DNA of 5,550 nt from Gemmatimonadota bacterium (GTDB taxonomy: Bacteria > Gemmatimonadota > Gemmatimonadetes > JACCXV01 > JAHWKZ01): assembly GCA_019347645.1 (NCBI GenBank), contig JAHWKZ010000091.1, positions 1 through 5,550 on the forward strand, read 5' to 3'. Of this stretch, positions 1 to 5,139 are shown in pieces. The position numbers and the translations under genes are program-made. The notes under the pieces were generated by a model that did not search any database, was not told the origin of the DNA, and saw nothing but the letters and a program-made list of their open reading frames with translations. Position 1 is the first letter of the stretch, and every line of letters starts with the position of its first letter.

Positions 1-22
1 AGGGCCCTATGTGCCTTTTACC

Positions 23-41
23 ATGCATCTCTCGTGCCAAA
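23..41 (-). promoter_or_regulatory. Sigma-54 promoter, probably of pspA (gene lies off the left edge)
   Basis: Read on the minus strand, positions 40 to 23 give TTGGCACGAGAGATGCAT. This matches the sigma-54 consensus YTGGCACG-N4-TTGCW, with the diagnostic GG (38-37) and GC (26-25) doublets exactly 10 bases apart. If GC is at -13/-12, transcription would start near position 13 and run left out of the window. The pspF start on the opposite strand at 142 makes this the expected divergent pspF/pspA arrangement, in which PspF activates sigma-54-dependent pspA transcription during envelope stress. The promoter motif is seen directly; the identity of the off-window gene is inferred from the arrangement. 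Confidence 0.8.
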
Positions 42-86
42 TCCGAAAAATCTCGCGTTGTGGGGAAAAACACCAAATTCCGCAGT

Positions 87-100
87 TTTCAGCGCTGAAA
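87..100. promoter_or_regulatory. Candidate PspF upstream activating sequence (14-bp perfect palindrome)
   Basis: TTTCAGCGCTGAAA is a perfect 14-bp palindrome. Its centre lies about 80 bp upstream of the start site predicted from the sigma-54 promoter. Bacterial enhancer-binding proteins bind palindromic sites in this range, and the E. coli PspF sites lie about 80-126 bp upstream of pspA. Half of the site with its flank, GCTGAAACAT (94-103), recurs at 151-160 just inside the pspF coding region, which could be a second, half-strength site. Binding by PspF is inferred from position and symmetry only. Confidence 0.5.
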
Positions 101-141
101 CATCTTGCCAACAGATGGTATTTGCCACCAACAGTCGGTGA

Positions 142-378
142 ATGGAGCGGGCTGAAACATTCGTCGGGCAGAGCAATGCGGTGCTCGATGCAGTCGAGCG
201 CGCGAGCCGCGCCGCCGCGCTCAACCGGCCGGTCCTCGTCATCGGCGAGCGCGGCACCGGCAAGGAGCTCATAGCCGAGCGCCTGCACCATTTGTCGCCG
301 CGCTGGTCCGCGCCGCTGGTCGTGATGAACTGCGCGGCCTTGCCCGAAACGCTGATCGAGGCCGAGCTGTTCGGCCAG
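142..378 (+). pseudogene. pspF: 5' fragment of pspF, phage-shock operon transcriptional activator
   Basis: This is the genuine pspF portion of the chimeric frame. The first 78 codons encode the N-terminal edge of the AAA+ domain: V-G-Q-S near the start, Walker A G35-K41, and the E-A-E-L-F-G motif that in PspF is normally followed by H-E-A-G-A-F-T-G-A. Here it is followed by Q-L-R-A-R-V instead, so homology stops at about position 375. The sigma-54-contacting loop, Walker B, sensor residues and C-terminal helix-turn-helix are all missing. The divergent sigma-54 promoter at 23-41 confirms the locus independently. The sequence resembles alphaproteobacterial PspF (sphingomonads) as I recall that family. 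The fragment as encoded could not activate sigma-54 polymerase. Confidence 0.82.
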
Positions 379-1401
379 TTGCGGGCGCGAGTGGCCGAGC
401 ACGCCGGGGCGCTCCAGGAGACCGCCGACGCGCTGGCCGAGGTCGACGTCCTGGCGGGGTTGGCCGAGGTGGCCGCCCGGAACGCTTGGTGCCGCCCGGA
501 GATGACCGAGGGCCTCGGCATCGAGATCGACGGCGGGCGCCACCCGGTGGTCGAGCGGTGGCTCGAGGGCGAGCAGTTCGTCCCCAACGACGCGCGGCTG
601 AACCCCGAGGACACCCAACTGGTGATCCTCACCGGCCCCAACATGAGCGGGAAGTCCACCTACCTGCGCCAGATCGGGCTGATCACCATCCTCGCCCAGA
701 TGGGCGCCTGGGTCCCCGCCGAGCGCACCCGGCTGGGGATCGTCGACCGGCTCTTCACCCGCGTGGGCGCCAGCGACAACCTGGCCCGGGGCCAGTCGAC
801 CTTCCTGGTCGAGATGATCGAGACTGCCAACATCCTCCACAACGCGACCGACCGGTCGCTGGTGCTACTGGACGAGGTCGGCCGGGGGACCTCCACGTTC
901 GACGGGCTCGCGATCGCGTGGGCCGTCAGCGAATGGCTCCACGAGGGGCCGGCCAACCCGCTGACTGTCTTCGCCACCCATTATCATGAGTTGACCGAGC
1001 TCGAGTCGATCCTGCCGCGGGTGAAGAACTACAAGGTCGAGGTCGCCGAGTACGGCGACGAGATCGTGTTCCTCAAGCGCGTCAGCCGGGGAGCGGCCGA
1101 TCAGAGCTACGGGATCTACGTGGGGCGGCTGGCCGGACTTCCGGACCGGGTGGTCGAGCGGGCGAAGGAGATCCTGCAGAATCTGGAGGCGGGGGAGTGG
1201 AGCGCGGATCAGGTGCCGAGCCTGGCGCCGGGGGAGCTCGCGCCGGAGGGGGCGCAGCGTGCGGGGGAGCAGATGAGTCTGTTTGGAGGTACGGAGTCCC
1301 ATCCGATGCTCAAGGCGTTTGACAGTTTGAATCTTGACGTCCTGACCCCTATACAGGCTCTCGAATGGCTCTATCGATGGCGATCCGACGAGGGGACTTA
1401 G
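142..1401 (+). CDS. mutS: Chimeric ORF: PspF N-terminus (aa 1-~78) fused in frame to the MutS C-terminal ATPase (aa ~79-419)
   Basis: Residues 1-78 are the start of PspF, the sigma-54 activator of the phage-shock response. They include the AAA+ Walker A GERGTGKE (35-42) and the following N-C-A-A-L-P and E-A-E-L-F-G signatures. The protein then becomes MutS: end of the lever/clamp domain (~80-105), Walker A GPNMSGKST (165-173), ABC signature around S211-F221, Walker B with D244/E245 (LLDEVGRGTST), switch H280, helix-turn-helix dimerisation region (~315-350) and a beta-clamp motif QMSLF (377-381). MutS normally has ~850 residues; about the first 500 (mismatch recognition, connector, core) are absent. 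The PspF part lacks GAFTGA and Walker B. ATG 142 is forced because TGA immediately precedes it; no well-spaced Shine-Dalgarno is visible. The MutS half keeps all ATPase motifs, so it looks like a recently intact gene. I favour an assembly or recombination chimera over a functional fusion. Confidence 0.9.
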   Translation: MERAETFVGQSNAVLDAVERASRAAALNRPVLVIGERGTGKELIAERLHHLSPRWSAPLVVMNCAALPETLIEAELFGQLRARVAEHAGALQETADALAEVDVLAGLAEVAARNAWCRPEMTEGLGIEIDGGRHPVVERWLEGEQFVPNDARLNPEDTQLVILTGPNMSGKSTYLRQIGLITILAQMGAWVPAERTRLGIVDRLFTRVGASDNLARGQSTFLVEMIETANILHNATDRSLVLLDEVGRGTSTFDGLAIAWAVSEWLHEGPANPLTVFATHYHELTELESILPRVKNYKVEVAEYGDEIVFLKRVSRGAADQSYGIYVGRLAGLPDRVVERAKEILQNLEAGEWSADQVPSLAPGELAPEGAQRAGEQMSLFGGTESHPMLKAFDSLNLDVLTPIQALEWLYRWRSDEGT

Positions 1402-1563
1402 AGCAAACAGTGCTTCATCTTCAAAACCGGAGCGATACGATGTACTTAAACGATTCGTGTTGCGAGAATTTCCTAGATTTTCCCAATTTGCCAAGTTTTG
1501 GTGTTCAAGACGTCGCGTTCGCGTAGCGAGGTGAGACACGTAGTCGGACAAGACTAGCCACTT
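1402..1563. other. mutS-TIR intergenic spacer, no identifiable gene
   Basis: These 162 bases are AT-richer than mutS and contain no convincing open frame. I see no strong intrinsic terminator for mutS. There is a short GC-rich inverted motif (CGCG-TT-CGCG near 1513-1524) without a T-run. No good -35/-10 pair or Shine-Dalgarno stands out before the TIR start at 1564, so how that gene is expressed is unclear. Confidence 0.4.
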
Positions 1564-2114
1564 ATGAATGTTAGCTACAAATATGATGTCTGTCTCTCGT
1601 TCGCGGGGGAAGACCGAGACTATGTTGATGGGGTTGCTGCATTACTGAAAAAAGACCGATTGCGTGTGTTCTACGACCGATACGAGCAAGTCGAGTTGTG
1701 GGGCAAGGACCTATATCAGCATCTTGATACGGTATATCGGCAACGTGCCCAATACTGCGTAGTATTTATTCTGAACACTACGCTAATAAGGTCTGGACAC
1801 GGCATGAGCTTCGGAGCGCCCAAGCAAGAGCTCTTGAAGAGAGTGCAGAGTATATATTGCCTGCAAGATTTGACAACACTGAGATCCCGGGTCTTCCGGA
1901 TTCCTTGAGCTATGTAGACTTGTCTCTTGTGTCGCCGGAAGAGCTAGCCCGTGCGATCCGTGGGAAGGTTGGAATCTCAAAACAAGTATCGACTGAAGAA
2001 GAAAGGATGACACCTTTTATCAATAGAGATGCAAGATCGGAACGAAAGGGTGCTCACTTAATTAGGCGAGCAGAGTTAAAGTACGCTACCCTTAGAAGAC
2101 CGAAGGATTACTAA
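1564..2114 (+). pseudogene. TIR-domain protein, frameshifted (two overlapping frames, ~183 aa if repaired)
   Basis: The first frame (1564-1908) starts with a clear TIR fold: YDVCLSFAGEDRDYV (aa 7-21, box 1), then VFYDRY and WGKDL (aa 35-50), and the buried strand YCVVFI (aa 64-69). After N71 the homology moves to the next frame. From 1779 that frame reads Y-A-N-K-V-W-T-R-H-E-L-R-S-A-Q-A-R, then E-Y-I-L-P-A-R-F-D and E-I-P-G-L-P, ending at TAA 2112-2114. One extra base near 1776-1778 (AAC CAC TAC instead of AACACTAC) would restore one 183-aa protein. The conserved helix with the usual catalytic glutamate (W-T-x-x-E) lies after the break, so the 114-aa product of the first frame would lack it. 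TIR domains of this bacterial type commonly cleave NAD+ in anti-phage defence; the role here is inferred. ATG 1564 is the only start, since an in-frame TAG lies at 1555-1557. No strong ribosome site is visible. AACACTA is not a typical slippery site, so mutation or sequencing error is likelier than programmed shifting. Confidence 0.85.
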
Positions 2115-2118
2115 CAAG

Positions 2119-2340
2119 ATGACATCTGAGCAGTATGTTTATTATGTAAATTGTCCAAAATATGGACAGATTATCGAAGCGATTTGTCCATCGTTAGTAG
2201 ACAAGCCTCGCAGGATCGCAGCTTATCCTGAAATAGGATACCCCACGCCTTTTTCGAATTACAGCCCTAGTGGTAAGACTACGACTGATTCTGGTTGTCC
2301 CATTTGCGCTTTTCGTTTTAAGATTGATTGGGTTTGGTGA
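2119..2340 (+). CDS. Small cysteine-containing hypothetical protein (73 aa)
   Basis: I do not recognise this protein. It begins 4 bp after the TIR stop codon, which suggests co-transcription. A weak Shine-Dalgarno (GAAGG, 2102-2106) lies about 12 bases before the ATG. Four cysteines are present: N-C-P near residue 12, I-C-P near 23, and the C-P-I-C pair near 60-63. The spacing could hold a zinc ion, as in small zinc-ribbon proteins, but the first pair is unusually wide. No signal peptide or membrane segment is seen. It ends in W-V-W and TGA (2338-2340). The same frame then stays open for 39 codons to TAA 2458-2460 with an acidic D-E-P-E-P-E-D run, so the annotated end may be a premature stop. 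Base composition matches the TIR gene and not the flanking high-GC genes. Confidence 0.5.
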   Translation: MTSEQYVYYVNCPKYGQIIEAICPSLVDKPRRIAAYPEIGYPTPFSNYSPSGKTTTDSGCPICAFRFKIDWVW

Positions 2341-2460
2341 AGGAGAGGAGACAATCATAACGTAGACGAACCCGAACCCGAGGACCTTCAGGAGCAGATT
2401 AACATAGGTGGCTTTGAGAGAGTGCCTGTTAGATCTCGTTGTGAGTCCGGGTTAGAATAA
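2341..2460 (+). other. In-frame open extension after the TGA of the 73-aa gene
   Basis: Immediately after TGA 2338-2340 the same frame continues through 39 sense codons to TAA at 2458-2460. It encodes an acidic stretch (D-E-P-E-P-E-D-L-Q-E-Q) followed by G-G-F-E-R-V-P-V-R. No ATG/GTG with a usable ribosome site opens it separately, although AAGGAGAGGAG sits just after the stop. It may be the C-terminal part of the upstream protein cut off by a point mutation, or chance. No other feature is visible here except the 3' end of the opposing ORF from 2429. Confidence 0.25.
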
Positions 2461-2776
2461 AACTGAGGACTTCGGGTACGGTCCTCTTCGACGGCGCCGG
2501 TGCATCGTCGGTGCAGAGCACCACGGCGGCGCCTAACAGGGGACGCGTGTCCGTGCACCAGTCGAGTGGCAGGGCCTGCGCGCGGGCCACCAGGCTCACG
2601 GTCGCGATCCGGTCAGACAGGGCGCAGGAGAGCGCGAACGCCATCCCGTCGCCCTTGGACATTCCGTTGGCGTAGATCCGCTCGGGGTCGATCCGAGTGG
2701 TCCAGCTGTAGCCCGCGTACATCCCGAGACCGACGACGACCAAGGCGGTTGCGAGGACGATCTTCCCGAATTTCAT
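2429..2776 (-). pseudogene. Remnant of an LpqC/PHB-depolymerase-like alpha/beta-hydrolase (115 aa, internally deleted)
   Basis: The product has an N-terminal hydrophobic signal or anchor segment (K-I-V-L-A-T-A-L-V-V-V-G-L, aa ~5-22). It then jumps at about residue 27 to R-I-D-P-E-R-I-Y-A-N-G-M-S-K-G-D-G-M-A-F (aa 28-47), followed by L-S-D-R-I-A-T-V. This second part matches the nucleophile-elbow region (GxSxG, here GMSKG) of secreted polyhydroxybutyrate-depolymerase/LpqC-type esterases. Intact members are around 300 residues. The ~120-200 residues expected between the anchor and the elbow are missing, the usual H-G-T-x-D motif is degraded to L-C-T-D-D, and the C-terminus ends in unrelated low-GC sequence (F-I-L-T-R-T-H-N-E-I). 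The start is supported by GGAGG three bases before ATG 2776. It lies 25 bp downstream of the serine hydrolase and is probably the last gene of that operon. I infer a dead remnant; a short novel protein is possible. Confidence 0.6.
2450..2486 (-). terminator. Possible intrinsic terminator of the minus-strand operon
   Basis: On the minus strand, GAGGAC (2486-2481) and GTCCTC (2470-2465) form a perfect 6-bp stem with a 10-base loop, followed by AGTTTTATTC. The T-run is short and the loop large, so this is weak. Its position at the end of the right-to-left operon and at the edge of the low-GC block supports a real terminator. The esterase-remnant ORF reads through it, which would make its last ~15 codons spurious. 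Confidence 0.3.
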
Positions 2777-2801
2777 GATCCTCCGGTAATGGAGTGTGAG
2801 C

Positions 2802-4199
2802 TCATTCCGAAGCCGACGCTTCGTCGGCCATCTTCCGGGCCGCCCGGTCCTGTCCCCCGACGTTCAGAACGATGCCGATCACCTCGCCCGCGTCGTCCCG
2901 CGTGAAGCGGACCCGCCACGGCGTGCGCTTGAGGTAGAAGCTCGAATCCGATTCGGGGTACATCCGGAACCGGACGTTGCCGGGGACCCGGATCGTCAAG
3001 TAGCCATAGTCCTCCAGCCGGACGGCGATGCCGGGTCCGGGGCCGGCGGCGTAGCGGCCGACGTAGGAGCGGAGGGTCGCCTCGGGGACGTCCACGACGG
3101 GGATGTCCAGCGGCGCGCCGCGGCGGAGGAAGTCCATCCCGATGTCGTCGGGGAACTCGCCCGTGTTGGTGAGGAGCACGAACCCGACCCGCTTCCCGGG
3201 GTCGAGGCCGATCCGGGTGCTGAACCCGCCGGTGCCGCCGCCGTGGGTCAGGATCGTGCGGCCGTCTTCGAGCGTCCTCACCGGCCAGGCCAGGGCGATC
3301 GCCATGTCGTCTTCGACCGGCTTCCGGACTTCGTGGGCGTCGGCCATGGCACGCCCGAGGTCGGTCTCGGGAGGCGCGACGTTGGCCGCGATCCAGGCGA
3401 GCATGTCGCGGGCGTTCGAGCGGAGGCCACCGGCCCCGTCGATCGCCTCGGTCCCGAACCAGTAGGCGGTGGGCTCGCCGCCCTCCAGGTGTCCCTTCAC
3501 CATCCACTCGGCGATTTCGCTCGACAGCTCGTAGCCGGTCATCGTCATGCCGAGGGGCTCGAGAACCCGCTCGCGCACCAGGTCCCGATAGCTGTCCCCG
3601 GCGGCCCGGGCGAGGGCGTGGCCGAGGAGCCCCATCCCGAGGTTCGAGTACTCGAACTCCTCGCCGGGCGCGCGCCGGAGCTCGTGGCTCGAGAGGAACG
3701 CGTACATCGTCTCGACCGTGTAATTCCCGTACGGGTTCGCCGGATCGTCGGGCATGTGGTTTCCGGCCACCCGGGGGAGGCCCGAGTGGTGGGCGACGAG
3801 GTCGAGGAGCGTGATCTCGCGTCCTTCGTACGACGGGACGGTGACGTCATCGGGGAGGTATTTCGAGACCGGGTCGTCGAGCGCGACCTCGCCACGGGCC
3901 ACCATGTCGGCGAGGAGCGTCCCGGTGAACGTCTTGTTGATCGAGCCGATCTCGAAGACCGACAGGGCGCCGAGCGGCCGGGTGTCGGGACCGCCGGTGC
4001 CGGCCGAGAGGACCCGGGTCGAACCGTCGGCCTCGAGGATCCCGAGGACGATCCCCGGCGTGGCCCCGTCCTCGACGAGGTAGTCGAGCATGACCTGCAG
4101 ATCCTCGTCGGCGGGGAAATGGCTCTGGGCCCGGGCCGGAGCGGCCAGGGCGAGCGCGAGGGCGACGAGGAGGATCGATCGATGGATTCGCGGGATCAT
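2802..4199 (-). CDS. Secreted serine hydrolase, class C beta-lactamase / penicillin-binding-protein-like family (465 aa)
   Basis: A Sec signal peptide (aa 1-24, hydrophobic core L-L-V-A-L-A-L-A-L-A, cleavage after A-R-A) directs it to the periplasm or cell surface. The catalytic domain (~aa 30-360) shows the class C set in order: SxxK as S86-I-N-K89 (nucleophile serine), YxN as Y184-S-N186, and an H-G-G box at H319-G-G replacing KTG. G-N-Y-T-V and E-P-L-G-M are further family landmarks. Residues ~370-465 form a separate beta-rich C-terminal domain (Y-V-G-R-Y start), typical of the extra domains found on these hydrolases. The family includes esterases, D-aminopeptidases and peptidoglycan-acting enzymes, so the substrate cannot be named and antibiotic resistance should not be assumed. 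ATG 4199 has GGAGA six bases upstream (4210-4206). It lies 61 bp after the ABC permease on the same strand. The gene looks intact and has the same high GC as its upstream neighbours. Confidence 0.9.
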   Translation of the reverse strand: MIPRIHRSILLVALALALAAPARAQSHFPADEDLQVMLDYLVEDGATPGIVLGILEADGSTRVLSAGTGGPDTRPLGALSVFEIGSINKTFTGTLLADMVARGEVALDDPVSKYLPDDVTVPSYEGREITLLDLVAHHSGLPRVAGNHMPDDPANPYGNYTVETMYAFLSSHELRRAPGEEFEYSNLGMGLLGHALARAAGDSYRDLVRERVLEPLGMTMTGYELSSEIAEWMVKGHLEGGEPTAYWFGTEAIDGAGGLRSNARDMLAWIAANVAPPETDLGRAMADAHEVRKPVEDDMAIALAWPVRTLEDGRTILTHGGGTGGFSTRIGLDPGKRVGFVLLTNTGEFPDDIGMDFLRRGAPLDIPVVDVPEATLRSYVGRYAAGPGPGIAVRLEDYGYLTIRVPGNVRFRMYPESDSSFYLKRTPWRVRFTRDDAGEVIGIVLNVGGQDRAARKMADEASASE

Positions 4200-4260
4200 A
4201 AGTCGTCTCCGATTCGTGAAACTTTGGATGGGATGGTGGATGTCGTCCGGCGGCCGGCCT

Positions 4261-5139
4261 TCAGCGCTCCCGGTGCCGCCAGGTCGCCGCGAACAGCCCC
4301 GCCAAGCCGATCGCGCTCCAGAGCCCGACCGCCCCGGCCCAGCGGCCGATCGAGGGAAGCTCCCGCCATCCCACGACCGATTCGCCGGACGGCAGGTGGA
4401 ACCGGTGCTGGATGCTCTCGGTGCCGCTGGTCAGGAGGGGCTCCAGGCCGTACTGGCCGAACCCGACCTGGAAGAGCAGGTGCTCGAAGGCCCAGTACAT
4501 CCATTCGACCTCGCCTTCGTCGCCCATGAACCCCAGGAGCCAGAAGACGAGGATCGCGCCCAGGATCCACCGCCAGGGGTGATCCGCGGCGAGCACGAGC
4601 GCGCTGCCCAGGAGGTAGGTGGTGCTCGCGGCGCAGAACGGGACGAGCCACTGCCACCAGGGCGTCGACCACTCGACCGTTCGCATCCCGGACGGCGCGG
4701 AGACGTCCAGGACGAGGCGGGTCGTTTCCACTCCGAGAGACCCCCCGGTGATCAGGACTCCGAGGATCAGGGAGAGCATGAGCGCGATCGTCAGCCCCAT
4801 CACCCAGACCCAACCGGCGGCCACCTTGAGCAGCGCGTGCCGCGTGTGGTCGACGGGCAGCGTCCACAGGGTCGAGAGCCCGAAGCGCTCCTCGTCCTTC
4901 CAGACGGCGACCGGGAAGAGGAAGGCGGCCAACCCCACCAGGACGCCGGGGCCTCCGATGTGCCCGAGTCCCATCGATTCGCCCTTGCCGAGCGCGTAGA
5001 GGACCGTGAACAGGAGGATCCCCCCGAAGAGGATCGCGGCCACGAGGACCTCGCGCCGGACGGCCAGACCCACGGCCTTCAATTGCGCCGCCGCCGCCGC
5101 GCGGAGGCCGGGGGTCGGGTGGAGAGCGACGTCACTCAT
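4261..5139 (-). CDS. ABC transporter permease, six-helix membrane protein (292 aa)
   Basis: This is the membrane partner of the ATPase encoded immediately upstream. Hydrophobic segments lie at about aa 31-50, 62-80, 107-131, 163-184, 189-205 and 266-285, giving six helices as in ABC-2-type exporter permeases. The loop after helix 2 (K-D-E-E-R-F-G-L-S-T-L-W-T-L-P) is charged and probably cytoplasmic; a conserved stretch at this place is typical of permeases of this kind. The frame is open further upstream, but I chose ATG 5139 (M-S-D-V-A-L) because AAGGAG lies five bases before it and because it overlaps the ATPase stop as ATGA, a translational-coupling arrangement. The upstream extension is arginine/proline-rich shadow sequence from the ATPase gene. 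Substrate unknown: lipid, peptide or antibiotic export are the family options. Confidence 0.85.
   Translation of the reverse strand: MSDVALHPTPGLRAAAAAQLKAVGLAVRREVLVAAILFGGILLFTVLYALGKGESMGLGHIGGPGVLVGLAAFLFPVAVWKDEERFGLSTLWTLPVDHTRHALLKVAAGWVWVMGLTIALMLSLILGVLITGGSLGVETTRLVLDVSAPSGMRTVEWSTPWWQWLVPFCAASTTYLLGSALVLAADHPWRWILGAILVFWLLGFMGDEGEVEWMYWAFEHLLFQVGFGQYGLEPLLTSGTESIQHRFHLPSGESVVGWRELPSIGRWAGAVGLWSAIGLAGLFAATWRHRER

Noticed and set aside
18..840. Long minus-strand ORFs of 213 and 277 aa over the pspF/mutS region
   Set aside because: They are antisense shadows of a high-GC gene, rich in R, A, P, G and H with no domain motif.
1774..1781. Programmed ribosomal frameshift as explanation of the split TIR gene
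   Set aside because: There is no slippery heptamer or downstream stem-loop that I can see, and a single lost C explains the change.
2224..2240. Perfect inverted repeat TATCCT-GAAAT-AGGATA
   Set aside because: It is inside the small coding frame, only 6 bp per arm, and has no T-run or promoter context; probably chance.
2498..2515. Direct repeat CGGTGCA separated by 4 bases
   Set aside because: Seven-base repeats are expected by chance in GC-rich sequence; considered as a target duplication but no element lies between the copies.
2796..4529. 577-aa plus-strand ORF opposite the serine hydrolase
   Set aside because: It lies antisense to a gene with signal peptide, SxxK, YxN and HGG motifs and has repetitive V/G/D/R/E composition typical of a shadow frame.
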